The translations under genes were made by a program, and so were the position numbers. This document shows, piece after piece, positions 15,264 to 23,185 of a stretch of DNA of 31,326 bases. Each line of letters starts with the position of its first letter. Position 1 is the stretch's first letter. Below the pieces are notes generated by a model. That model had not been told where the DNA came from. It saw nothing but the letters and a program-made list of their open reading frames with translations, and searched no databases. Origin of the DNA: Caryophanales bacterium UBA3620 (GTDB taxonomy: Bacteria; Bacillota_I; Bacilli_A; RF39; UBA660); the NCBI GenBank assembly GCA_002375205.1, contig DFLL01000021.1:1-31326 (forward strand), written 5' to 3'.

Positions 15264-16010
15264 TTAAATATCAAATAATTCAGTTGGATCAAGTTTAAAT
15301 TGCATCATATTAGCTGTCGGTCTTCCTCCATCGCCACCTTTTCTTTGAACGGTAACACGACCTATACAAATTGAGCCACGTGGTGACATACATACTTCGC
15401 CATCTGAATAATACTGTAATACCTCATTAATATTCTTTAGTACCCATCTAGCATCATTATCAGTCTTCTGTGCTACCAATACCCACTCTGCACTAAATTG
15501 CCCTCTTCCTTTAATAACATCGGTTAATATCAACATTTTATTTCTTTTAAACCAATTTATAATTAAATTTCTATCTTTTTCAGTCATCTCATCCAAAAAC
15601 ATTCTTCTCTCGTCCCTAGGATTATTTATGTATGGTTTCAATTCACCAGTAAAATATTGCAACGCAAAAAAGACATCTAATGGTATATTCCACATATCTT
15701 TATAGCGGCCTAATGAACGTTTGTCAATTTGATTAAATCCACTTTCATTAGATACAAGTTTAACTTGAATATTTTCAGTATCTACTGCTTTTTTTAATTT
15801 GACTTTAATTTGAACATTAACATCAGCTTTATAGCCATGTAAGACAATTGCCTCAACATATTCTATTTCTTCAAGATTGTACTTCATAATCTTAAGCCAT
15901 TCTTTTGCTTCTATATCATTTTTCCAGTTTATGAATTTTTCACATATTTCTTGCTCATTTTTAAATCCATTTTTGGCTGTCCTTGAACCAAGTTCTACTA
16001 AATCATTCAT
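15264..16010 (-). CDS. Type II restriction endonuclease (PD-(D/E)XK-like)
   Basis: 248 residues from the ATG at 16010, which has GAGGAGG six bases upstream; the ATG at 16025 lies inside that ribosome site and is rejected. It overlaps the methyltransferase stop by 8 bp. The sequence resembles stand-alone type II enzymes: an N-terminal FKNEQEICEKFINWKND recognition-helix region, then GYKADVNVQIKV (D63) and, twenty residues on, QVKLVSN (K84), arranged as D...(Q)xK, followed by GFNQIDKR. The C-terminus has SPRGSICIGRVTVQRKGGDGGRPTANMMQFKLDP, which is highly conserved-looking and likely contacts DNA. The acidic residue before K84 is Gln, an accepted variant. The recognition site cannot be read from the sequence. 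Confidence 0.82.
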   Translation of the reverse strand: MNDLVELGSRTAKNGFKNEQEICEKFINWKNDIEAKEWLKIMKYNLEEIEYVEAIVLHGYKADVNVQIKVKLKKAVDTENIQVKLVSNESGFNQIDKRSLGRYKDMWNIPLDVFFALQYFTGELKPYINNPRDERRMFLDEMTEKDRNLIINWFKRNKMLILTDVIKGRGQFSAEWVLVAQKTDNDARWVLKNINEVLQYYSDGEVCMSPRGSICIGRVTVQRKGGDGGRPTANMMQFKLDPTELFDI

Positions 16011-16980
16011 TTGTTTCCTCCTCAATGCATTTTAATAATTCTTTACATATAGCACTAATTACATTAACCGTCATTGCATTTCCTGCTTGTGACAACAATT
16101 TATTACTATTAATTTTAGCATTTTTCGCTTTATTAGCTATCTCATCTGGAAAGCCCTGTAAAAGAAGTCCTTCATAACCAGTTAATTTATGAAGCTCTCC
16201 GTTTTTCACATATAATATTCCATGACGGCCTGTTCGTAATGTAGGAACCTTATTTTTATAGATCCTTAAATCTGATTGCCTTGTATCTAGTACTAAATAG
16301 TCTTTTGATAGAATTTCCTTTAAATTATATTTACCTTTATTGTATTTGTTGTTTAAGTATTTATTAAAAGTCACGTTATCTAACGGCAAAATAACTGATT
16401 CGTCATCACACAAAAAATTCTCAATATTTTTATTTTTTATTTTTCTAGGCCATTTAAATTCTTTTTTACACAAGCCTTTCTTTATTCCAACAAAATATAC
16501 TCTCTCCCTCATTTGAGGTACACCATAATCTAAACTATTTAATACATTATAATATAAATCATATCCAGCATTCTCCAATAATTCTTTGATAGTATCCAAA
16601 GTTCTTCCTTTGTCATGACTAATTAAACCTTTTACGTTTTCTAAAATAAAGAATGGTATCTTATTATTTTTTAATATTTTTACTAAACTATAAATTATTT
16701 TTCCTCTTTCATCATCAAACCCTTTTCTTTTTCCTACAATAGAAAATGTTTGACATGGAAAACCACCAATTAGCAAATCAAATTTAGGAAGTTTATTTGT
16801 ATCAATTTTTGTCAAATCACCATAATTTTTTTCATCACTATCATGTAATACATTATAAGTATTAACTGCTAATGGATCTATTTCACTAAATGCAACGCAT
16901 TCTAATCCTAAATTAGTTAATCCTAATCTACCACCGCCAATACCTGCACAAAAATCCATAAATTTTAATTTTTGACTCAT
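16003..16980 (-). CDS. DNA (cytosine-5) methyltransferase of the R-M system
   Basis: 325 residues with the C5-MTase motifs in order: I FCAGIGGGRLGL (10-21), IV GGFPCQTFS (72-80, catalytic C76), VI ENV (114-116), VIII QMRER (156-160), X QAGNAMTVNVI (298-308). Motif X reads GNAM where GNAV or GNSV is usual. The target-recognition region between VIII and X is ~110 residues, normal for a single-specificity enzyme. It protects host DNA from the adjacent restriction enzyme, whose gene overlaps by 8 bp. The start ATG has AAAGGAG; the promoter upstream carries a perfect palindrome over its -35, which suggests autoregulation. No N-terminal helix-turn-helix extension is present. Confidence 0.95.
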   Translation of the reverse strand: MSQKLKFMDFCAGIGGGRLGLTNLGLECVAFSEIDPLAVNTYNVLHDSDEKNYGDLTKIDTNKLPKFDLLIGGFPCQTFSIVGKRKGFDDERGKIIYSLVKILKNNKIPFFILENVKGLISHDKGRTLDTIKELLENAGYDLYYNVLNSLDYGVPQMRERVYFVGIKKGLCKKEFKWPRKIKNKNIENFLCDDESVILPLDNVTFNKYLNNKYNKGKYNLKEILSKDYLVLDTRQSDLRIYKNKVPTLRTGRHGILYVKNGELHKLTGYEGLLLQGFPDEIANKAKNAKINSNKLLSQAGNAMTVNVISAICKELLKCIEEETNE

Positions 16981-17021
16981 ATTGATACTCCTTTCATAAA
17001 GAATTCCTTCTTACTAATATA

Positions 17022-17052
17022 ATTATACCATAAATTACGGTTAAACCGTAAT
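17022..17052 (-). promoter_or_regulatory. Methyltransferase promoter with palindromic operator
   Basis: The minus-strand -10 TATAAT lies at 17027-17022. The -35 region (TTACGG, 18-bp spacer) falls inside a perfect inverted repeat, ATTACGGTT-A-AACCGTAAT (17034-17052). A dimeric repressor bound here would block the R-M promoter. The rest of 16981-17466 holds a CACTC/GAGTG hairpin near 17081-17094 and the repeats listed separately, but no gene. Confidence 0.65.
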
Positions 17053-17170
17053 GATTTAATATCATTTTTAAAATCTCACTCTCTTGAGTGTGAAGAGAGC
17101 ATAATTATTTATTCAACATTTATAATGTCTTTTTGCCTTTAAAAATTACATTTTTCATATTTTTAACCCC

Positions 17171-17198
17171 AAAATTCGTATATAATTCATATATAAAT
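17171..17198 (+). repeat. Right copy of the direct repeat flanking the R-M genes
   Basis: AAAATTCGTATATAA followed by CATATATAAAT; pairs with the copy at 14572-14600. The three R-M-cluster genes lie exactly between them. Confidence 0.6.
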
Positions 17199-17265
17199 CA
17201 TAAGTTTTTACAACTTTTTAAGTTCTATAATCATCGAAATTCCTTTATTTATTGGCAAACAAAAT

Positions 17266-17298
17266 GACGGAACATTGAATCGTTCCGTCTTCAGGGGG
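17266..17298 (-). repeat. CCCCCTGAAG-hairpin motif, copy 2
   Basis: Minus strand: CCCCCTGAAG (17298-17289) leads into the perfect stem GACGGAAC / GTTCCGTC (loop of eight), then ATTTTGTTT. The box matches copies 1 and 3, but the stem sequence is entirely different and still pairs perfectly. Confidence 0.65.
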
Positions 17299-17405
17299 CG
17301 GTTAGAATTCACGTACTTCAAAGTTTATATAAATACTTTTGACTTTATTTAAAAGAATTTAAAAGTATATAAAAAAACTAAATATTATAAGAATTTTACA
17401 TTCTT

Positions 17406-17429
17406 GGTAGTTGAAAAGGTAGTTGAAAC
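17406..17429 (+). repeat. Tandem 12-bp repeat
   Basis: GGTAGTTGAAAA then GGTAGTTGAAAC, 30 bp upstream of a TATAAT (17459-17464) that serves the plus-strand membrane-protein gene. Possible regulator site, or a relic of a recombinase gene end. Confidence 0.45.
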
Positions 17430-17484
17430 AAAATTAATCTTTTTTTGAAAAAATGGTGTATAATATTTGTTCAAGGAGGTTACT

Positions 17485-18477
17485 ATGAATACTAATATTA
17501 TACACTTATTTTTTGAAAGAAGCATTTTTATGAATTATTTTTATTGGATAACACTTAGTCTATATTTTGTTAATATAATTCTTAATCCACTTTGTAGAAA
17601 ATCAAAAAATGAAAGTTCAATTAAAAGTACCAATGAAAATAAAGAAGGTGAATTTGAACATTCACTATTTATAGTTATTATGATATTATTCGTGCACGTA
17701 ATTCTAACATTAATTAAACCTGTAAGAATTCTAATTTCGTTTTTCTCATTATTCTATGTAATATACATATTTATTATTTCGCCTATATTTGACTTACCAT
17801 TAAAAATCGTTAAAGATAATAATTATATATTATATACAGATGATTACTTATTACTTTCATATCTAATATTAATGAATATTTATTCATTTGCAAATAATAA
17901 CATATTAGATAAAATATGTACTTTATCAAATAATGAATACATTACACAAATGATAACAATATTTGCATTATTAATAATGAGCTTTTGTATAATATATATT
18001 TTATCAATTAACCTCTATTGGTTTATATTTCACATTAATACTTTATTTCTTAGTAAGCTTAATAAAAAACTTAAACAATTTGTATGTAATACTAGGGAAA
18101 AATATGGAATCGAAAAATATGAAAATGAAATAAATCAAAATTTTAAAATAAAACAGTTTATGTCATTTATTAAATTATTATTTAAACTTCTATTATCAAT
18201 TTTAATTGATATCATAATGGTAAATATATTAAATGTAATTTCATTAATGATTGACTGCTTTTTAAAAATAACAAACAATTCAAATAATATATTATACAGA
18301 GTTTCTAAAAAATCAATTATAATATCTATGTTCTTAACCTATATAATTATTCAAATCAACAATTCATTTAGCGATTCAATTATTGCTATATATGAACTAA
18401 TTTTAACAGCCATAATAGTACCAATTATACTTGAAAAATTAATTAATCAAAAAATAAAAAAAGATATTTATAAGTAA
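17485..18477 (+). CDS. Polytopic membrane protein, 330 aa, function unknown
   Basis: Not recognised. The only clear plus-strand gene in the window. Start ATG at 17485 with AAGGAGG five bases upstream and TATAAT at 17459-17464; a TTG six codons earlier is inside the ribosome site. Roughly eight hydrophobic helices are visible (FYWITLSLYFVNIIL, LFIVIMILFVHVILTLI, ILISFFSLFYVIYIFIIS, LLLSYLILMNIYSF, MITIFALLIMSFCIIYIL, LLFKLLLSILIDIIMVNIL, IIISMFLTYIIIQI, AIYELILTAIIVPIIL), with a charged cytoplasmic loop after the fifth (SKLNKKLKQF...REKYGIEKYENEIN). Extremely AT-rich even for this genome, consistent with recent transfer. It lies between the R-M unit and an oppositely transcribed metabolic operon. 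A defence-associated membrane effector is possible, but nothing in the sequence shows it. Confidence 0.75.
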   Translation: MNTNIIHLFFERSIFMNYFYWITLSLYFVNIILNPLCRKSKNESSIKSTNENKEGEFEHSLFIVIMILFVHVILTLIKPVRILISFFSLFYVIYIFIISPIFDLPLKIVKDNNYILYTDDYLLLSYLILMNIYSFANNNILDKICTLSNNEYITQMITIFALLIMSFCIIYILSINLYWFIFHINTLFLSKLNKKLKQFVCNTREKYGIEKYENEINQNFKIKQFMSFIKLLFKLLLSILIDIIMVNILNVISLMIDCFLKITNNSNNILYRVSKKSIIISMFLTYIIIQINNSFSDSIIAIYELILTAIIVPIILEKLINQKIKKDIYK

Positions 18478-18533
18478 CCTTTAAGAATACTTATGTAATA
18501 TATAAGAAATAATTAAAATTATATACTATTTTT

Positions 18534-18593
18534 AATGACAAAATGACAATATCAATGAGGGGCCTCAATCAACTGTCATATTATCATTTTTTT
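18534..18593. terminator. Bidirectional terminator between convergent genes
   Basis: A long interrupted hairpin, AATGA / TCATT, ATGACA / TGTCAT and TGAGG / CCTCA nested on one axis (18534-18588), followed by seven T on the plus strand. It ends the membrane-protein gene and faces the cupin gene end. Confidence 0.7.
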
Positions 18594-18936
18594 ATTGAAC
18601 CAATTTATGCTGTTCCTCACTCCATGCAGGAGTACAAGACATGGAAACAACACAGTACTTAGTATCCCAATAATATTTTTCGTTTGAATTTATTAAAATG
18701 GAATCACCTTTTTCAAATTCAACAAATTTATTATCAAAACACAATTTACCATTTCCATCAAGTACATAAATTAATTCTTTACTAATGGCATTTACACAAT
18801 AACCTGACTCAGGATATCTACCTGTTATAGTTGCAATCCCTAAATCTATATCTTTATCATTAAATGAATACTCTAATGTTTTACATTTGTCACTATTAGC
18901 ACCATTAATAGCACTACTATTTTTTATAATTTGCAT
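18592..18936 (-). CDS. Small cupin-domain protein
   Basis: 114 residues, single cupin barrel (~30-105): ISKELIYVLDGNGKLCFDNKFVEFEKGDSILINSNEKYYWD follows the two cupin motifs, with GDSILI and a Gly-turn in place. The first motif's metal-binding histidines are not obvious (E54 is present, H is replaced), so metal binding is doubtful. Start ATG follows the pnuC stop directly (TAAATG), with GAGGTGA as ribosome site, so it is the last gene of the operon that starts at 20932. It may be a sugar- or small-molecule-binding protein acting with the oxidoreductase. Confidence 0.75.
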   Translation of the reverse strand: MQIIKNSSAINGANSDKCKTLEYSFNDKDIDLGIATITGRYPESGYCVNAISKELIYVLDGNGKLCFDNKFVEFEKGDSILINSNEKYYWDTKYCVVSMSCTPAWSEEQHKLVQ

Positions 18937-19608
18937 TTAATTCACCTCTAAATCTTTACTTCTTTTTGCTTCAATATTCCACTTTACAACACCATAAATA
19001 TTAATTAGCAGATAACCAATAGATACGAGTAACATCATAATTGATCCTTCACCGCCATTTATTACAGTTATAATCCAAATTATTAAGTCTATAATGTTAT
19101 TTATTAACCATAGCCACCAAGACTCTTTAAATCTTAATATCATTAAAATTACACCACATAGATTTATACAATTTGAAGTAGCATCCATAAATGCTAATCT
19201 TTGAGTTGGGATTAAAGTTAATAAATAACCTAAAATGATACTACCTACTATACATGATAAAGTTATTATAATAGAATTTTTTAAAGTAAATTCACGAACT
19301 TTTACATTTTTATCATTATTTAGATTTTTATTCCAAGTAACAAATCCTTTAATTTGTAATGGTGAAAAAATAAATAGATAAAAGAAGAAAATTCCAAATT
19401 AATTATTTTTAAAAGCTACATAACACATTAATAAATAATTTATTAAGCCAAGTATATAATTTATTTTCTTACCTTCACTAGCAAAATAAGCACATAGAAG
19501 ACCTGTTAGGAGTATTGTGCCACCTATTAAAAGGTCATTAGAGATTATACCTGAGACAATAGAGATAATTAAACACATAAGCGTTATTATAATATACTTT
19601 TTATTCAT
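18937..19608 (-). pseudogene. pnuC: pnuC-type nicotinamide riboside transporter, broken by an in-frame TAA
   Basis: From ATG at 19608 the protein reads MNKKYIIITLMCLIISIVSG ... NYLLMCYVAFKNN, then TAA at 19401-19399. The same frame then continues FGIFFFYLFIFSP...KGFVTWNKNL... to DATSNCINLCGVILMILRFKESWWLW and the end at 18937. Together it is a normal-length PnuC (about 223 codons, seven membrane helices) with the family signature WLWLINNIIDL. A single TTA to TAA change would explain the break. PnuC takes up nicotinamide riboside or related vitamin precursors. It overlaps the upstream NTF2-like gene (TAATG) and abuts the cupin gene. Sequencing error is possible. Confidence 0.85.
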
Positions 19609-19955
19609 TATTCTTTTACCATTTTCCAACTTTTAAAATAAATACATTCATTTAATTCATTAAATTTTATCTCGTAAATTCCATCATAATCTTTATTATT
19701 TTGTTTTAAAATCCATTGTGCAATTATTGTATTTCTATCTAGTGCTAATAAATTAATTTCTATTTTTTGTATATTTTCATTTTTAACATGTTGCCATTCT
19801 TTATTAATTTCTTCAATAGTAGTATATGGCTTCATAAAAGGTGTTTCTTGATAGTATGTTGTCTTAGTGAATAAAGAAACAGCACTTTCAATATCTTTAT
19901 TAAACCAATATTCTTTTAAATTATTCAACCATTGTTCAACAAATTCCATAGTCAT
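19608..19955 (-). CDS. NTF2/SnoaL-like small protein
   Basis: 115 residues. The pattern MEFVEQWLNNLKEYWFNKDIESAVSLFTKTTYYQETPFMKPYTTIEEINKEW, followed by strands ending CIYFKSWKMVKE, is that of the SnoaL/NTF2 fold: a helix, a 'Y..ETPF..P....EI...W' segment, then a curved sheet. Such proteins act as small isomerases, hydrolases or binding subunits; the substrate is not evident. Start ATG has AAGGAGACAATTAG. It follows the oxidoreductase gene by 17 bp and its stop overlaps the pnuC start, so all four genes are one operon. Confidence 0.7.
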   Translation of the reverse strand: MTMEFVEQWLNNLKEYWFNKDIESAVSLFTKTTYYQETPFMKPYTTIEEINKEWQHVKNENIQKIEINLLALDRNTIIAQWILKQNNKDYDGIYEIKFNELNECIYFKSWKMVKE

Positions 19956-19972
19956 CTAATTGTCTCCTTATC

Positions 19973-20932
19973 TTATTCTTGAATTCCTTTTAGAATTAAG
20001 TCAATTAATTCCATTGTAGCAACATTTTCTGAATCAAAATTATCATTATTAATAAATTCATCCATTTCACCAATATAACCATGTAAGTATAAATCTTGTA
20101 ATCCTCCAGAAGCACTTGTTAAATAAGGTTTAATTACATTTTCTTCTTCATCTATTGTTTGCCAACGATTGCCTCTTGTTATATTTTGATCTAGGTAATA
20201 ACGAAGTTCTCTTACACTATCATTATAAACATATCCATTTTCACCAGTAATTGTTATTCTTTCTCTTTTACCTTTCCATGAAGTTAGTCCTACAAAATTA
20301 AGATTTCCAACAACACCATTTTTAAATTTTATTAATGATGTTAAACTTACATTGTTATCAACAGAATTAGAATATGTTTTTACTTCTTCTACTTCACCAA
20401 ATAGCCAAAGTAAAACATTAACAAAATGAATTCCACCCTTTTTTAAAAAGATGTCATCAGTCCAACCAACTCTTCCTGATGTGATGTAAAATTCAGCATT
20501 AAATTGCTTTATAGTACCAAATTCAGACATATTTATGATTTCCTTCATTTTAGTATATAAAGGACTAAATCTTTTCATAAAACCAACCATAACTTTACAA
20601 TTGTTCTTTTCAGCAAGTTCTTCTAATTCTTTGGCTTCGCTTATATTCATTCCCATTGGTTTTTCTACAAATAACTTTTCTACGCCAAAGTTTAAACAAT
20701 ATTTTGCTATATCATATTGTTTTTCTGCAGACTTACACAATACTATTGCTTCAGGTTTTTCAATTTCTAACATTTTTTTATAATCTGAATAACTTTTTAT
20801 TCCATCAAAAGTATCATTATCATTTTAATATTCACTTGAAATTGCTGATATTACAACTCCTATTTCTTTTAATGATGGTATTATATTTTTTGTTGCATGA
20901 ACACCATTTCCTATTACACAAATTTTTTTCAT
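19973..20932 (-). pseudogene. Gfo/Idh/MocA-family oxidoreductase, broken by an in-frame TAA
   Basis: The frame from ATG 20932 gives MKKICVIGNGVHATKNIIPSL, a Rossmann NAD(P) site with GNGVH in place of GxGxxG. After 35 codons comes TAA (20827-20825), and the frame then continues unbroken: NDNDTFDGIKSYSDYKKML, KPEAIVLCKSAEKQYDIAKYCLNFGVEKLFVEKP (the family EKP motif), KVMVGFMKRFSPLY, and GGIHFVNVLLWLFGEVEEV to the end, 319 codons in all, typical length. An internal ATG at 20773 could start a piece lacking the nucleotide-binding first half. AAA to TAA is the likely change. It heads the operon with the NTF2-like, PnuC and cupin genes. Confidence 0.85.
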
Positions 20933-20980
20933 ATATAATTATCACTCTTTCCATAAATTATTGATTAATTTACTATAATT

Positions 20981-21829
20981 TTATTTCTTATGTTTTTTAT
21001 TACGGTTAATCATTTCATAATAAACATTTTCTATTTTCTTTAATTCATCAAATTGTTCTTGAGGTGCTTTTCTATCCATCATGCATTGCTTAATATTATC
21101 CCTTCTTTTTTCATAGGTAGTACATGCATACTCATTGCTTTGTTTTCTCAATTCTTGTAATACCTCTAAGTAATCATTTCCAACTGGTATAACCTTAAAT
21201 TGATTATCAAATGGTACAACATAATTTACTTTTACACCTAAAGATATGCATTCTGATATGAAACCAGGTAATAAAGTATAACATTTATTATGTGATTCAA
21301 TATTTGATAATTTAGTATTATTACTTTTTAATATTTCTTTTTCATATCTTTCTCTTGTAGAAAGTAGACTTGCTAAATCTCCTGCTACCACAACATTTAA
21401 AACAATATCATATTCATTAGGAATTGTTTTTATTAACTCCAATAAACTACTATCAATTGGAGCTTTTTCTCTTAAAACCGAATATCCATTTTGTATTGCA
21501 TAGGAGAAAAGTTCATCTCCCCATAAATGGGCATCATAATTTGTTAGTTTTGCATAACTTGTTGGATATTTTTCCAATATTTCATCAGAATACTTACTCA
21601 AATATCTATAATCATCAGAGTTTAAAATTACATACTGCGATAAATCTTGATTGTTTATATAAGTTGTTTTCCCACAACCTGGTTGTCCAATAACAAACAT
21701 AATAGATTGATTTTTTCCAGCTACCTCTTTTTCAAATAAAGATTTCTTTAATTTTTCTAAAACAATGCTATGTTCTTTTTTAGGTAATTTATAAGTATCA
21801 ATTAATTTTTTTAAGATTTGATTGTCCAT
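20981..21829 (-). CDS. Zeta-toxin-like P-loop kinase
   Basis: 282 residues. Walker A GQPGCGKTT (48-56), then YVILNSDDYRYL (67-78) with the Asp-Arg pair of zeta toxins, YPTSYAKL, and AIQNGYSVLREKAP (111-124) where zeta proteins have the '[IV]xEgT' strand. The C-terminal third is helical. Zeta toxins phosphorylate UDP-N-acetylglucosamine and block wall synthesis; related kinases act on other nucleotides or proteins. No epsilon-type antitoxin gene is visible next to it. The gene begins 32 bp after the RBBP9-type hydrolase gene, with a strong GGAGG site, and seems to be read with it and fic. Function as a toxin is inference; the kinase fold is clear. Confidence 0.8.
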   Translation of the reverse strand: MDNQILKKLIDTYKLPKKEHSIVLEKLKKSLFEKEVAGKNQSIMFVIGQPGCGKTTYINNQDLSQYVILNSDDYRYLSKYSDEILEKYPTSYAKLTNYDAHLWGDELFSYAIQNGYSVLREKAPIDSSLLELIKTIPNEYDIVLNVVVAGDLASLLSTRERYEKEILKSNNTKLSNIESHNKCYTLLPGFISECISLGVKVNYVVPFDNQFKVIPVGNDYLEVLQELRKQSNEYACTTYEKRRDNIKQCMMDRKAPQEQFDELKKIENVYYEMINRNKKHKK

Positions 21830-21861
21830 TTCATAACCTCCAAGAACTTTTTTTATTCTCT

Positions 21862-22458
21862 TTAATGTTTCATACTTTTTTTATCAGATTTATTTAATGA
21901 CTTTTCTATTATTTCTAATACTTCAGGCAATTCAGTAATACCTGATCTTGCTCCCATATGACCTATATTTGGAATAAAAACTTTTGATGCAGAAAATCTA
22001 TCAGCATAATTTTCTAGCTCTTCTTGAGGATTCATATGATCATCATTACTATAAATTGAAAATCTATTATTAACTAAACTAATAAACTTATCAATTTGCT
22101 CATCATTTGGTTTAAAATCCTTTATTATTTCTTGTAAATTTACTTTGCCACTATGGTCGTTTAAAAATCCAGCACAACTTATATACAAATTTATAGGTAC
22201 ATTTCTATCTGATAAATATTTAGGTATAAAATGTGTCCCTAAACTATGAGCAACTATTATTGATTCAGAATTTAACTCTCCATTAATTAAATATTCATCC
22301 ATTACAGCACACCAGTTACTGTATTTTGCTTGCTCTCTTATAGGAAAATTTGGAAAAAATACTTTAATTCCTAATTTTTCAGCATGTTCTTTTATATAAG
22401 GTCCAAACGACTCTTTTGTATCACCATTATAACTATGTATAATAAATAAATTTGTCAT
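21862..22458 (-). CDS. RBBP9/YdeN-type serine hydrolase
   Basis: 198 residues, alpha/beta hydrolase fold of the RBBP9 family: MTNLFIIHSYNGDTKESFGPYI, WCAVMDEYL, nucleophile elbow VAHSLGTHF (Ser ~72), SIYSNDDHMNP with the catalytic Asp, and NIGHMGARSG with the catalytic His. Bacterial members are small esterases or peptidases of unclear substrate. It follows fic by 25 bp and precedes the zeta-like kinase by 32 bp on the same strand. The ribosome site is poor (GTAGGCGATAAA), so it may depend on coupling from fic. Confidence 0.82.
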   Translation of the reverse strand: MTNLFIIHSYNGDTKESFGPYIKEHAEKLGIKVFFPNFPIREQAKYSNWCAVMDEYLINGELNSESIIVAHSLGTHFIPKYLSDRNVPINLYISCAGFLNDHSGKVNLQEIIKDFKPNDEQIDKFISLVNNRFSIYSNDDHMNPQEELENYADRFSASKVFIPNIGHMGARSGITELPEVLEIIEKSLNKSDKKSMKH

Positions 22459-22483
22459 ATATTTTATCGCCTACTTTCTTCTT

Positions 22484-23161
22484 TTATTGATTATTATTTA
22501 AATCAATTCCATCAATACTTGTTTCATAAATCCACTCTTTTAAATCTGTATTATCCCCTGATTCATAAAATTTAATTAATTTTTCAAAAAATGTTGGTTG
22601 ATTTTCTTGTGATATTGTTATAATACCACAACCATTATCTATCATTATCTTATTAGCAAATAACATACCAACTCTCTTATTACCATCTATAAACATTTGT
22701 CTTCTCATAATCCATAGCATAATCTCTATTGCTATTTCAGTTTTAGTTTTTTCAGGTTGATTAAGTAATCTTTCTAATTCTTCTTTGATTTGGCTTTCAA
22801 TTGGAAACTGTGGTTTCCAAGTAGTTCCACCAATATTTACAGGTGTAGTTCTTAATCTACCTAAATTTTCATCTAATACTAATTTGTCACAAGTTAATTT
22901 ATGTATATGACATAATGCTTTAAAATCATACTCAATACCATCATTTTCCAGTATAAACTCCCAAGCATATTTTAAATTATTAATTGCAATTATTTTATCA
23001 ACTGTTAATCCATTAACAATACCGCCATCATAAATAGCTTGTACTTCAGAATATGAAACACCGATACCCTCTAAATTTGCGCTTTTCCATATATAATCAA
23101 CTATATTTCTTTTAGCAACAAATACATTCTGCTTTCTTGTTAAATTAAATTTATTATTCAT
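22484..23161 (-). CDS. Fic-domain protein with altered active site
   Basis: 225 residues from the ATG at 23161; an ATG five codons earlier (23176) is possible. The N-terminal SANLEG (27-32) matches the SxxxE(G/N) inhibitory helix of class II Fic proteins, which blocks ATP binding in cis. The Fic core motif reads QMFIDGNKRVG (155-165): the DGNKR anion-hole segment is intact, but the catalytic His of HxFx(D/E)GNxR is Gln, preceded by RR. Fic enzymes AMPylate or otherwise modify proteins, and some are toxins. Here catalysis is either lost or changed. An ~87-nt structured RNA and a terminator lie directly upstream. A broken copy is at 14178-14429. Downstream are the hydrolase and zeta-like genes. 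Confidence 0.88.
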   Translation of the reverse strand: MNNKFNLTRKQNVFVAKRNIVDYIWKSANLEGIGVSYSEVQAIYDGGIVNGLTVDKIIAINNLKYAWEFILENDGIEYDFKALCHIHKLTCDKLVLDENLGRLRTTPVNIGGTTWKPQFPIESQIKEELERLLNQPEKTKTEIAIEIMLWIMRRQMFIDGNKRVGMLFANKIMIDNGCGIITISQENQPTFFEKLIKFYESGDNTDLKEWIYETSIDGIDLNNNQ

Positions 23162-23185
23162 AATATCACTTTCCATAAATATTTT

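Noticed and set aside
18937..20932. In-frame TAA codons read as an alternative genetic code
   Set aside because: TAA is used as the normal stop of many intact genes here (greA, ftsA, trhP2, cupin), and both broken frames are otherwise ordinary. Isolated nonsense changes are simpler.
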